DNA of 42,764 nt from Intrasporangium chromatireducens Q5-1 (lineage in GTDB: Bacteria > Actinomycetota > Actinomycetes > Actinomycetales > Dermatophilaceae), in assembly GCF_000576575.1 (NCBI RefSeq), contig NZ_AWQS01000013.1, positions 1-42,764 of the forward strand, in the 5' to 3' direction. The first letter of the stretch is position 1, and every line of letters begins with the position of its first letter. Below the pieces are notes generated by a model. The model searched no databases. It worked only from the letters and a program-made list of their open reading frames with translations, and had not been told where the DNA came from. Below, one piece after another: positions 34,452-42,764 of the stretch. A program made the translations under genes and the position numbers.

Positions 34452-35972
34452 TCACTCGTCGAGGATCGGGGGCCGCCGACGCTCGGGCCACCGCGTCGCG
34501 GCATCCCAGGTCATGGCGAGGCGCAGGACCGCCGTGTCGGCATGGCTCGGCCCGATGACCTGCAGACCGATCGGCAGGCCGGATGGGCCGAAGCCGGCGG
34601 GCATCGCCAGCGTCGGCGCGCCGAGGAGCGTGCCGACCGTGGTGACCTCCATCCACCGGTGGTAGGACGACATCGTCCGACCGGCGACGGTGCCCGGCCA
34701 GGTGGTGTCGAGGTCGAACGGCATGACCTGCGCCGTCGGCAGCAGCGCGAAGTCGGCGCCCTCGAAGAGCCCGACGAACCCGCGGTAGAGGTCGGAGCGG
34801 CGAACGGAGGCGGCGAACAGCTGGGCGGCCGTGATCGGGCCTGACCCGTCCAACCCGTGCAGCAGCCCCTCGACCTCATAGACCGCCTCGGGCTTGAGCA
34901 TCGCGCGGGTGTCCGGGTCGTCGTAGAGCGGTCGGTTGGATCCCCCGCTCAGGACGTGGCGGTAGGTGCGCCAGAGCTCCCACAGGTCCGCCGTGCCGGT
35001 GAAGCTGCCGTGTTCCGGCAGGTCGTCTCGCACCGTGACGTCGAACCCGAGCCCGCTCAGCTGCTCGACCGCGGCGTCACACACCTCGAGGACCTCCGGC
35101 TCCACCGGCAGGTAGCCGCCGAGGTCGCGGAACCAGACGATGCGGCCGCCGGTGAGGGGACGGCCGAGGGCGGCGAGGTCGACGCCGGGCCCCGGGATCG
35201 ACAGGGGCGCTCGGGCGTCCGCGCCGGCCATCGTGTCGAGGAGGAGGGCGAGATCGAGCGGCGTCCGCGCGATGGGGCCGTCGACGCTGCCCTGGTTGAC
35301 GAAGAGGTCGCCGGTGTCCGACGGGACTCGCCCGAAGGACGGACGCAGGCCATAGACGTTCGTCCAGCCCGGCGGGTTGCGGAGCGACCCCATGAAGTCG
35401 CTGCCGTCCGCGACCGGGAGCATGCGCAGCGACACTGCAACCGCGGCTCCCCCGCTGCTGCCGCCGGCGGTGCGGCCCAGGTCGTACGGGTTGCGGGTCG
35501 TGCCGTGGACCGGGTTGTAGGTGTGCGAGCCGAGGCCGAGCTCGGGGGTGTTCGTCTTGCCGATGAAGATTGCCCCGGCGGCACGGATGCGCTCGACGAA
35601 GATCGCGTCGGCCTGCGCTCGCGGGACCGACTCGAGCGGGCGGAAGAACCCCTTCGTCGTCGGCAGCCCCCGGACGTCGGAGAGGTCCTTGACCGCATGG
35701 GGGAAGCCGTGCATCCAGCCCTGCCGTTCGCCTCGCGCCAGCAGCGCGTCCTTCTCGGCTGCCTCGGCGAGCAGCTCTTCCCGGGGTCGGAGGGAGACGA
35801 TGGCGTTGACGCGTGGGTTGAACCGGTCGATCTGGTCGAGGTAGGCGGTCATGACGTCCACGCAGCTGACGAGCCGCTGCTCGATCGCCGAGGACAGCTC
35901 TCCTGCGGTCCAGTCCACGATCGCTCGCAGGTCGTCCGGTCGCGTGACGCTCGGCAGGTCAAGGCTCGTCAT
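34452..35972 (-). CDS. Amidase (amidase signature family)
   Basis: 506 aa. The catalytic triad is visible: Lys in HAVKDLSDV near residue 90, the cis-Ser in GRTAGGSSGGAAVAVS near 160, and the nucleophilic Ser in GSDFMGSLRNP near 185. The usual consensus GSDTGGSIR is varied to GSDFMGSLR, but the Ser is kept. Members hydrolyse amides, including aryl-acylamides and aminoacyl-tRNA amides; this one does not look like GatA because no gatB or gatC is nearby. ATG at 35972 has a near-ideal GGAGGAG six bases upstream; the longer frame upstream is rejected. Confidence 0.9.
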   Translation of the reverse strand: MTSLDLPSVTRPDDLRAIVDWTAGELSSAIEQRLVSCVDVMTAYLDQIDRFNPRVNAIVSLRPREELLAEAAEKDALLARGERQGWMHGFPHAVKDLSDVRGLPTTKGFFRPLESVPRAQADAIFVERIRAAGAIFIGKTNTPELGLGSHTYNPVHGTTRNPYDLGRTAGGSSGGAAVAVSLRMLPVADGSDFMGSLRNPPGWTNVYGLRPSFGRVPSDTGDLFVNQGSVDGPIARTPLDLALLLDTMAGADARAPLSIPGPGVDLAALGRPLTGGRIVWFRDLGGYLPVEPEVLEVCDAAVEQLSGLGFDVTVRDDLPEHGSFTGTADLWELWRTYRHVLSGGSNRPLYDDPDTRAMLKPEAVYEVEGLLHGLDGSGPITAAQLFAASVRRSDLYRGFVGLFEGADFALLPTAQVMPFDLDTTWPGTVAGRTMSSYHRWMEVTTVGTLLGAPTLAMPAGFGPSGLPIGLQVIGPSHADTAVLRLAMTWDAATRWPERRRPPILDE

Positions 35973-35997
35973 GCCGTCTCCTCCACGTTGGGGCTTC

Positions 35998-36240
35998 TCA
36001 ACTGCAGGGTGCCACCCGGGCGGGGCCGTGGGCATGGGCAGACCACTCCAAGGGGCGGGGTCCGGCTTCGTCACTCGTCTCCTCCGTGGCCGCGGCCGTC
36101 CTCGGGGAAGGACGGCGCTCCTCCCCCGCGCTGGCCAATCTCGACGATGGCGCTGAGCTCGCGGGCATGTCCAGGTAGTCGAGCAGCAGGCCGCGCAGGT
36201 CGTCGGTGGATGCCGGCTCCGGGAACGGGATCAGGGCCAT
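35998..36240 (-). pseudogene. Small ORF, possible remnant of a DinB/DUF664-like gene
   Basis: 80 codons from ATG at 36240, preceded by AGAGG. The first 24 residues (up to DDLRGLLLDYLD) resemble the N terminus of DinB/DUF664 proteins from memory, but the rest is low-complexity and matches nothing I know. It may be the start of a truncated gene or chance. The frame spans an 8-bp hairpin (36095-36116, GCCGTCCT/AGGACGGC). Otherwise the gap of 357 bp between the amidase start and the tRNA holds only the tRNA terminator. Confidence 0.25.
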
Positions 36241-36301
36241 GCCGCATCCTCTCGTGCGGCGAGGCGAACCTCCAGGGCGACCGTCGTGCAGGGAGCAGGA
36301 A

Positions 36302-36325
36302 CGCCCCCGACCGGAGTCGAGGGCG
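36302..36325 (-). terminator. Terminator of tRNA-Thr
   Basis: A 10-bp stem (36302-36311 with 36316-36325, one G-U pair) with a 4-base loop starts four bases after the encoded CCA end of the tRNA. Confidence 0.75.
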
Positions 36326-36329
36326 CTGG

Positions 36330-36406
36330 TGGAGCCGCCTGTCGGAATCGAACCGACGACCTATTCATTACGAGTGAATCGCTCTGGCCGACTGAGCTAA
36401 GGCGGC
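36330..36406 (-). tRNA. tRNA-Thr (anticodon CGU)
   Basis: 77 bases including an encoded CCA. Acceptor arms GCCGCCT and AGGCGGC pair; the D arm is GCTC...GAGC. The anticodon stem ATTCA/TGAAT encloses the loop CTCGTAA, giving anticodon CGT for codon ACG. The T arm is GTCGG-TTCGATT-CCGAC. It stands alone with its own promoter and terminator. Confidence 0.97.
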
Positions 36407-36448
36407 GTGACCGGACCGGTCGACGAGCGACCGGCGGCACGGTGGATG

Positions 36449-36454
36449 AGTATA
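36449..36454 (-). promoter_or_regulatory. -10 box of tRNA-Thr
   Basis: TATACT on the minus strand, 42 bases upstream of the mature 5' end. A weak -35 (TTCCAC) lies about 18 bases further upstream. The rest of 36407-36604 shows nothing recognisable. Confidence 0.55.
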
Positions 36455-36604
36455 CGCAGACGTCGCGGAGTCGTGGAAATCGACAGCCGGGCCCACGAGA
36501 ACGGGAGTCCTCACCCGCCGTCGTGGCGAGAGCGCCGACTCGACCACGACAACCGACCGCGTCGCCAGTTCTCGTGGCGCGCCGCGACGGCGGTGCCGCA
36601 CCGG

Positions 36605-38224
36605 TCACTCGGCCGGACAGCGGGTGTCGTCGGGGGGCGCAATGCCCGACACGAGGTAGGCGCCGACGGCCTGGTCCGCGCATGCGTTGCCCGACCCGTA
36701 GGCGCCGTGCCCGTACGCGTCGACGCGGACCAGCCGGGACCGCACGAGCACCGAGGCGAGGTACTCGGTGCCGCCGATCGAGGTCACCGGATCGTGCTCG
36801 TTGCCGATGACGACGATGGGGGTGGCCGGCTCGGCGCCGACGAGCAGATTCTGCCGCCGCGGCCCCGGCCACCCGGCGCACGGGTCGCCCGAGCGCGGCG
36901 ACAACCGCGCCAGCAGGGGGAACTCGCGCACGACCTGCGAGCTCGGCGCCATCGTGTCCCACCTCGTCGGCGGCCAGTCGGCGCACGTCACCGGCAGATG
37001 GTTCTTGCCGAAGCTCGCGCCCGGATACGTGCCGTCCTCCTCGCGGCCCGTGTCGGCCATCGCGAGCCACGCCAGGTCGGAGCCGTCGCCCTGCTGGGCC
37101 CTCTCCAGCGCCTCGACGAGGTAGGGCCAGACGCCCTCGTCCTCGAGCCCGGCTCGCACCGCAGCTGCGGCCCACCCCCTCGGTCAGCCGCGGCAACGTC
37201 TCGAACTTCGTTGGCAGCGGACGCCGCTCGAGCCCGTCGAGCACTCTGACGATGGTGTCCGACACGGCGGCACCATCGCCGCCGAGGGAGCAGCCACCGC
37301 CACACGCCTCGGCGAAGTCGGCGACCGCTGCCTCCAGCTCCCGCCCCTGCGCGCGGGCGTCGGCGTCGTACTCCGCCTGGGTCACGTCGGGGGTGTCGAA
37401 CCCGTCGGAGACCACCCGGAGTCGAGCACGATGTAGCCGACCCGGGACGTGAAGAAGTCGGCGTACATCGCGCCGATCATCGTCCCGTAGCTCACCCCGA
37501 GGTAGTTGAGCCGCTCGTCGCTGACGGCGGCGCGGAGGATGTCGAGGTCGCGGGCGACGCTCTCGGTGCCCATGTGGAGCGCGAGCGGACCGCCGCGCGC
37601 AAGGCAGCCCCGCAGCCGAGCGCGGTCGGCACGGTCCAGCGCGCGTCGCTCAGCCGTTGTCTCGGGGGTGGGGTCAGCGGCATACAGCTCGTCGAGGTCG
37701 CGGTCGGTGAGGCAGTCGAAGCCGGCCGACTCGCCGATGCCGCGTGGGTCGAAGCCGACGACGTCCCACACGGAGCGGACGTCCTCCCCGAGGTAGCGGT
37801 GGGCCTCCCGCGCGAAGTCGGTCCCCGACCCGCCCGGCCCGCCGGGGTTGATGAACAGGGTGCCCTTGCGCTTCGCGGGCAGGCCCGCCGGCAGCCGGTA
37901 GAGGCTGATCGGGACGGTCGCACCCTCGGGGTCGTCGTGGTCGAGCGGCACCCACACGCTCGCGCAGTCGCCCCAGCCGCGCGCGCACCGACCCCAGGCG
38001 ACCCGCTGGCCGTAGAAGCGCTCCAGCCCGGCCGGGTCTGCAGCGACCGGCTGGGTGAACGAGATGGCGGGCTGGGTCGCCGTGGCGGTATGCCGCACCG
38101 CCGGCTTCGCGGCCACGACCGCCGGCGCGGTGGCGGGCTCTCCCGTCGTGCTGCCGGTGGCCAGGGCGAACAGGACGGCGAGGGCGGCGACGGCCGTCGC
38201 CGGAGCGCGCAGCCGCCTCAGCAC
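36605..38224 (-). pseudogene. Third TAP-type alpha/beta hydrolase, broken by two frameshifts
   Basis: Reading starts at GTG 38224 (VLRRLRAPATAVAALAVLFALA, a signal segment) and runs in one frame to about 37410. It continues in a second frame (VVSDGFDTPDVTQAEYDADA) to about 37170 and ends in a third frame at 36605. All catalytic parts exist: INPGGPGGSG, GFDPRGIGES, nucleophile GVSYGT, NEHDPVTS (Asp) and YGHGAYGSGN (His). Both breaks fall in G runs: one G is missing near 37411 (GGG) and one is extra near 37178 (GGGGG). This is either recent decay or consensus error at homopolymers. It overlaps the stop of the upstream paralog by seven bases. Confidence 0.8.
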
Positions 38225-40020
38225 GCCTTGCCGTTCGGGGGCACCGTGCCGGCCACGAGGTAGCCGTCCACGACGCGGTCGATGCAGCTGTTGCCGGACA
38301 GGTAGGTGCCGTGTCCGTCGTTGTTCGACGTGACGAGGACGCCGGAGGCGAGGTCCTTGGCGAGCTGCCTCGTGCCGCCGATGGGGGTCGCGGGATCGCG
38401 GAGGTTGCCGATGACGAGGATCGGCGCGGCGCCCTTGCCGATCGTCGTGCCGGTCGGCTGTCGGCCGGGGGCCGGCCATGCCTTGCAGTTGTCGTAGAGC
38501 TCACCGGTCATCCGGGCCCAGAGCGGGTGGGCCGCCTGCAGCTTGCGCTGCTCCGCCTGGCGGGCCGGCGTCTCGGGCGTGCGCGGCCAGTCGGCGCAGC
38601 GCACCGGGATCATCGCCTGCAGGTAGGACGAGTCGGCAAAGTTGCCCTTCGCGTCGCGCTCGACGACCTGGCTGGCATAGGTGAGCAGGATGTCGCCCGT
38701 GCCCTTCTCGATCGCCTGCGCCAGACCGCGGTTGAGGGTGGGCCACGACGTGTTCGAGTAGAGGCACATGAAGATCGCGAAGTTGACCCAGCCCTCGCCG
38801 ATGCTGGTCAGGCCGCCCTTCGTGGTGCGGAGCGGGTGCTGGTCGATGTGGTCGATCAGATCGACGATCTTGCCGGCGGCCGCCTTCGGGTCCCGGCCGA
38901 GGGCACAGTCGTCACGCTTGACGCACCAGGCGATGAAGGCATCCATCGAGGACTCGAAGCCCTGGATGTCGTACTGCGTCTGCTGCAGGTCCGTCTGGTT
39001 CGGCGACATGGCCGAGTCGAGGACGAACCGGCCGACGCGCTTGGGGAACAGGTCGGCGTAGAGGCCGCCCAGGAAGGTGCCGTAGGAGACGCCGTAGTAG
39101 TTGAGCTTCTCGTCCCCCACCAGCGCCCGGATGATGTCCATGTCCTTGGCGACCTCGGTCGAGCTCATGTGCCGGGCCCGCTCGCCACCGCTCGTCGCAC
39201 AGCTCTTCGTGATCACGTCGGCGTCGGAGAGCAGCTTGTGCCGCTCGGCCGCCGTGTCGGGGGTGGGGTCGTCCGCGAATAGGAGGTCCATCTGTTGGTT
39301 GGTCAGGCAGGCGACGGCGTCGGACTGCCCGATGCCACGCGGGTCGAAGCCGACGACGTCGTAGGCGGCCCTCAGGTCCTTGCTGAAGACGAACGCCGCG
39401 TACTCGGCGTACTGGACCCCGGAGCCACCGGGCCCGCCGGGGTTGATCAGCAGCGAGCCGATGCGCTTCGACGGGTCGGTGGCGGGCGCCTTGCGCAGGG
39501 CGAGGGTGAAGGTGTCGCCGGCAGGTTTGGCGTAGTCGACGGGGACCTTGATCTTGGCGCACTGCTGTGCCGACGAGTCTCCGCAGGACGACCAGGACAG
39601 GGACTGGGTGTAGAAGCGGTCGAGCACCTTGGGATGGTCGGTGCTCGCCGGGGCGGGCGTCGTCGCCGGCGGCCCCGAGGTCGGCGGGGCCGATCCGGTG
39701 GCCGACGGGCTGCTGGTGGGGACGGCGACCGGTGGCAGGTCGACGGGGCGGAACGCCCAGACCCCGAGGCCGACGACGGCGAGCAGGGCGATCACCGCGA
39801 CGACTGCGACCACGGGGTTGAGCCAGGCCGGACGTGGGCGCGGTGCCGGAACGCCCGCCTGCGTCACCGGTGGCCGCACCGGCTCCGGCACTCCGGCGAG
39901 CGGCTCGTCATGGGACCCGGCCCCCGGCGGAGGGGGGCCGCCAGCGATCCGGCGCACAGCGGCATACGGCTCCTCGGGGGCCTCGGGGAGGTCACCGGGC
40001 TGCGGGTCGTCACTCAGCAC
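38218..40020 (-). CDS. TAP-type alpha/beta hydrolase, membrane-anchored
   Basis: 600 aa from GTG at 40020. About 94 cytoplasmic Pro/Glu-rich residues precede one transmembrane helix (NPVVAVVAVIALLAVVGLGVW) and a Ser/Thr/Pro-rich linker, so the catalytic domain faces outward. Oxyanion motif INPGGPGGSG, GFDPRGIGQSD, nucleophile in YYGVSYGTFLG, Asp in GNLRDPATP and His in NNDGHGTY are present. The family includes Streptomyces tripeptidyl aminopeptidase and the mycobacterial envelope hydrolase Hip1/CaeA. Cysteines in the lid and near the C terminus (ending KAC) suggest disulfides. It overlaps the first paralog by seven bases. Confidence 0.87.
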   Translation of the reverse strand: MLSDDPQPGDLPEAPEEPYAAVRRIAGGPPPPGAGSHDEPLAGVPEPVRPPVTQAGVPAPRPRPAWLNPVVAVVAVIALLAVVGLGVWAFRPVDLPPVAVPTSSPSATGSAPPTSGPPATTPAPASTDHPKVLDRFYTQSLSWSSCGDSSAQQCAKIKVPVDYAKPAGDTFTLALRKAPATDPSKRIGSLLINPGGPGGSGVQYAEYAAFVFSKDLRAAYDVVGFDPRGIGQSDAVACLTNQQMDLLFADDPTPDTAAERHKLLSDADVITKSCATSGGERARHMSSTEVAKDMDIIRALVGDEKLNYYGVSYGTFLGGLYADLFPKRVGRFVLDSAMSPNQTDLQQTQYDIQGFESSMDAFIAWCVKRDDCALGRDPKAAAGKIVDLIDHIDQHPLRTTKGGLTSIGEGWVNFAIFMCLYSNTSWPTLNRGLAQAIEKGTGDILLTYASQVVERDAKGNFADSSYLQAMIPVRCADWPRTPETPARQAEQRKLQAAHPLWARMTGELYDNCKAWPAPGRQPTGTTIGKGAAPILVIGNLRDPATPIGGTRQLAKDLASGVLVTSNNDGHGTYLSGNSCIDRVVDGYLVAGTVPPNGKAC

Positions 40021-41570
40021 TTCAGTCCGTCCTTGGGAACCGTGCCCTGCACGTAGTAGCCGTCGATCGCGTCGTTGACGCAGCTGTTGGAGCGCATGTA
40101 GGCGGTGTGGCCGTCGCCGTTGAAGGTGATGAGGGAGGCGTTGGCGAGCTGGTCGCGCAGCCGGACCGACCATTCGTAGGGCGTGGCGGGGTCGCGAGTG
40201 GTGCCGACGACGACGATCGGGCCGCTGCCCTTGGCCGAGATGGTGCGCGGACCCTCACCGCCCTTGACCGGCCAGACCCCGCAGGGCAGGTTGCCCCAGG
40301 CGAGGAACGGACCCCACGTCGGCGCGACCTTCGAGAAGTCCTTGGCGTACTGCTCGTAGCTGGACAGGTCGGGGCTGTCCGGACGGTCGAGGCAGTTGAC
40401 CGCGTAGATGACCTCCATGATGTTGCCCGTGTAGCGGCCACCGGGGTCGCGGTCGGCGTAGGAGTCGGCGAGCCGCATGAGCTCCGAGCCGTTGCCCTGC
40501 TGCGCCGCGACGATCGCGTCGGTGAGGATGCCCCACGAGCCCTGGTCGTAGAGCGCGGCCGCCATGCCGAGGGAGGCCCACGCCTCGTTGAGCTCCGGCA
40601 CGGCGGGGTCGCCGCTCGGAATCGGATGCGCGTCGAGGCGCCCGAGGAAGTCGCGCAGCCACTGCATGCCGGCGTCGACGGTGTTGCCGAGCGGGCAGCT
40701 GCCCTGGTCGATGCAGTCCTTGACGTAGGTGCGGGTGGCGAGCTCGAAACCCGCGGCCTGGCCCTTGGCCATCTCCTCACCGGTCAGGTCCGGCGCGACG
40801 ACCCCGTCGAGGACGAAGCGGCCGACGCGGGTCGGGAAGTGCTCGGCGTAGGTCGCCCCGAGGAAGGTGCCGTAGGACTTGCCGAGGTAGTTCAGCTGGG
40901 CGTCGCCGAGGGCCGCCCGGAGCACGTCCATGTCCTTGGCGGCGTCGACCGTGGACACGTGCGGCAGGAGCGTCTTGTTGTGGGCCTCGCAGCCGCTCGC
41001 CATGTCCTTGGCCTCGCCGAGCAGCTGCTGCTCCTCGGGCCGGTTGTCCGGAGTCGGGTCGGCGCTGAGGAACTGGTCGAGCTGGTGGTCGGAGAGGCAG
41101 TCGATCGGGGCCGACTGGCCGACGCCGCGGGGGTCGAAGCCGACCACGTCGAAGTACTTGCGGACCGACGGCCCGACGATGTTGTCGGCCGACGCGGCGT
41201 ACTGCACCCCGGAGCCGCCGGGACCGCCCGGGTTGACGACGAGCGAGCCGATTCGGTCCTTCTGGTCGCGGGCCGCGACGCGCAGCACCTTGATCTGGAT
41301 GTCACCCTGGCTCGGCGCGGCATAGTCGATCGGGACGGTGAGGTCGGCGCACTGGAAGGAGCCGTCGCAGGCGCTCCACTCGAGCCGCTGCGCGTAGTAC
41401 TTGGCGAGGGACGCGGTGGGTGCGGCGGTGACGGCTGCGCCATCGGTCGGGGCCGCGGGCCGCACGGGTGAGCCGCCGGGGGTGGTGCAGCCGGCGAGGC
41501 CGACGGCCGCGATCAGTGCGGCGGCACCGACGGCGGCGACCCCCGGGGCGCGGATCCTGCGACGACTCAT
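40014..41570 (-). CDS. TAP-type alpha/beta hydrolase, lipoprotein
   Basis: 518 aa. Signal peptide with lipobox LAGC (Cys at residue 28) marks a lipid-anchored exported enzyme. Catalytic elements: VNPGGPGGSG, GFDPRGVGQSA, nucleophile in YLGKSYGTFLG, Asp in GTTRDPATP and His in FNGDGHTAY. The C-terminal TAP domain is complete. Probable aminopeptidase or esterase acting at the cell envelope. ATG at 41570 has TACGGT seven bases upstream (41583-41578) and no ribosome site, so it is likely leaderless and heads the three-gene tandem. Confidence 0.88.
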   Translation of the reverse strand: MSRRRIRAPGVAAVGAAALIAAVGLAGCTTPGGSPVRPAAPTDGAAVTAAPTASLAKYYAQRLEWSACDGSFQCADLTVPIDYAAPSQGDIQIKVLRVAARDQKDRIGSLVVNPGGPGGSGVQYAASADNIVGPSVRKYFDVVGFDPRGVGQSAPIDCLSDHQLDQFLSADPTPDNRPEEQQLLGEAKDMASGCEAHNKTLLPHVSTVDAAKDMDVLRAALGDAQLNYLGKSYGTFLGATYAEHFPTRVGRFVLDGVVAPDLTGEEMAKGQAAGFELATRTYVKDCIDQGSCPLGNTVDAGMQWLRDFLGRLDAHPIPSGDPAVPELNEAWASLGMAAALYDQGSWGILTDAIVAAQQGNGSELMRLADSYADRDPGGRYTGNIMEVIYAVNCLDRPDSPDLSSYEQYAKDFSKVAPTWGPFLAWGNLPCGVWPVKGGEGPRTISAKGSGPIVVVGTTRDPATPYEWSVRLRDQLANASLITFNGDGHTAYMRSNSCVNDAIDGYYVQGTVPKDGLKC

Positions 41571-41577
41571 GACCGAA

Positions 41578-41583
41578 ACCGTA
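41578..41583 (-). promoter_or_regulatory. -10 box of the hydrolase tandem
   Basis: TACGGT on the minus strand overlaps the last codons of holB and lies seven bases before ATG at 41570. The tandem can therefore be expressed independently of holB. Confidence 0.4.
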
Positions 41584-41588
41584 ACCGC

Positions 41589-42740
41589 TCAGATGCCGAG
41601 GTTCCGCGGCACGCGCAGCTGCAGGGCCATCGCCTCGAGGGCGAGCAGCGGCGGCACGTTGGCGTTGATCCGCTCGCGCGCCTCGGAGATCGCGTCGAGG
41701 TGCCCGAGCAGCTGCTCGGCGGAGGAGAGAGTCGCGAGGCCGCGCACCTTGTCGATCGCGTCGGGGTTGACCAGCTCGACGTCGGACCCGATGCGCAGCA
41801 CGAGCGCGTCGCGGTAGATCGAGGCGAGGTCGATGAGCGACCGGTCGATGACGTCGCGGATGTGGCGCTTGGCACGGGCCTTCTGGTCCCTCTCGAGGGC
41901 GGCGAGCTGCGAGCGGATGTGCGGGGGCTGGGTGCGGGCGCCCGGGTCGGCGCCGAGCGTCTCGAGCAGCCGCGCCTTGTCGGCGGCGTCGCGCTCGGCC
42001 GAGGCGGCGACCGACTCCTCCTCGGCGATCTTGTTGAGGTTGTCGGCAGCCAGCACCGCCTCGCCGACGCCGGTGATGCGGGTCGCCAGCGAGATGGTGT
42101 CGTGGCGCCGGTTGCGCGCCTTGTCGTCCCGGGCGAGCCGGCGCGCGAGCCCGATGTGCGACTGCGCGGCGCGGGCGGCATAAAGGGCCATCGGCCCGTC
42201 GATGCCGTCGCGGCGCTGGAGCAGCTCGGCGACCGCGGCGACAGGCGGCGTGCGCAGCCGCACGTGCCGGGAGCGGGAGCGGATCGTGATGATGACGTCC
42301 TCGAGGCTCGGCGCGCAGAGCAGCCAGACGGTCCTGGGGGTCGGCTCCTCGAGGGCCTTGAGGAGCGCGTCGGCGGCCCGCTCGGTGAGCCGGTCGACGT
42401 CCTCGACGATGATGACCCGCCAGGCGCCGACCGAGGGTCGCAGGCCGGCTTCCTGCACGAGGGCGCGGGTGTCCTCGACCTTGATCGACAGCCCCTCGGT
42501 CGCGACGACCTTGACGTCGGCGTGGGTGCCGTCGAGCGCCGTGCGGCACTCGCGGCACTGGCCGCAGCCGCCCTCGGCGCACTGCAGCGCCGCCGCGAAC
42601 GCCCGGGCCGCGTTGGAGCGCCCCGACCCGGGCGGCCCGGTGAAGAGCCACGCGTGGGTCATCGACGCCTCGTCGCGCACGGCGCGCGAGAGGGTCTCGA
42701 TCGTGGGCTCCTGCCCGACGAGGTCGTCCCAGACGCTCAC
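41589..42740 (-). CDS. holB: DNA polymerase III subunit delta prime
   Basis: 383 aa AAA+ clamp-loader subunit. WDDLVGQEPTIETL begins the protein; the P-loop GPPGSGRS (residues 35-42) has Arg in place of the usual Lys. The four-cysteine zinc module CAEGGCGQCREC follows near 54. VIIVEDVDRLTERAADALLKALEEP near 110 is the delta-prime/gamma signature, and TIRSRSRHVRLR follows. It helps load the sliding clamp at replication forks. GTG at 42740 has AAGGAAGG upstream. The next gene upstream, outside the window, is probably tmk, as in other actinobacteria. Confidence 0.93.
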   Translation of the reverse strand: MSVWDDLVGQEPTIETLSRAVRDEASMTHAWLFTGPPGSGRSNAARAFAAALQCAEGGCGQCRECRTALDGTHADVKVVATEGLSIKVEDTRALVQEAGLRPSVGAWRVIIVEDVDRLTERAADALLKALEEPTPRTVWLLCAPSLEDVIITIRSRSRHVRLRTPPVAAVAELLQRRDGIDGPMALYAARAAQSHIGLARRLARDDKARNRRHDTISLATRITGVGEAVLAADNLNKIAEEESVAASAERDAADKARLLETLGADPGARTQPPHIRSQLAALERDQKARAKRHIRDVIDRSLIDLASIYRDALVLRIGSDVELVNPDAIDKVRGLATLSSAEQLLGHLDAISEARERINANVPPLLALEAMALQLRVPRNLGI

Positions 42741-42764
42741 TGGTCTACCTTCCTTGTGTCGGCG

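Noticed and set aside
36231-37415. Separate gene of 394 codons
   Set aside because: Only its first part continues the hydrolase sequence in a shifted frame. The rest is an out-of-frame shadow running through the tRNA gene.
494-39967. GTATGCCG as a polar (KOPS-like) chromosome segregation motif
   Set aside because: The two orientations are about equally frequent (10 and 13), without the strand bias such motifs show. A wider genome count could still change this.

Overview
The window is a high-GC actinobacterial chromosome segment, most likely from an Intrasporangiaceae-like member of Micrococcales. The evidence is the strong G/C third-position bias, many GTG starts, stop/start overlaps (ATGA, GTGA) between genes, and the conserved block dac-metalloprotease-tilS-hpt-DUF1028-ftsH-folE-(DUF2156)-folP-folBK-DUF3180. 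It is mostly core genome. I found no phage, integrase, insertion sequence or CRISPR array.

Layout. 27-1799: a sugar-phosphate isomerase-like protein and an exopolyphosphatase. 1933-4038: a TetR regulator with a two-gene ABC exporter, whose promoter and palindromic operator can be read. 4179-5662: a cysteine-rich metal-chelating-type protein coupled to a methyltransferase. 5794-9824: a divergent pair (DUF2520 oxidoreductase against an NDUFAF7/MidA-family methyltransferase) followed by a CopC-like protein, an orphan NuoD homologue and a small lipoprotein. 9941-20425: a long minus-strand run for folate synthesis, FtsH, purine salvage, tRNA-Ile lysidine synthesis and a metalloprotease. 20658-23665: a PBP4-type carboxypeptidase divergent from ppa and an F420-type oxidoreductase. 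23740-24080: a 29-bp tandem array. 24169-32690: transporters (MarR-MFS, MFS, CtpE-like P-type ATPase, MFS) and a malic enzyme. 32834-36240: an acyl-CoA synthetase, an amidase and a doubtful small ORF. 36330-36406: tRNA-Thr(CGU). 36605-41570: three tandem TAP-type alpha/beta hydrolases, the last one broken. 41589-42740: holB.

Two observations stand out. First, the MidA-family methyltransferase lies two genes upstream of the orphan NuoD homologue. In mitochondria the enzyme of this family dimethylates one arginine of the NuoD counterpart, and that arginine is conserved here, so a dedicated modifying enzyme and substrate pair is plausible. Second, the 8-mer GTATGCCG (often extended to GTATGCCGCTSA) occurs 23 times on both strands. 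It is found in several reading frames, between genes, and as inverted pairs forming terminator hairpins, a pattern like that of DNA uptake sequences in other bacteria.

Many starts have a TANNNT-like box 6-7 bases before the ATG or GTG and no Shine-Dalgarno sequence, so leaderless transcripts appear common. Several intergenic regions carry related palindromes or tandem repeats, and one palindromic element lies in frame inside the methyltransferase gene.
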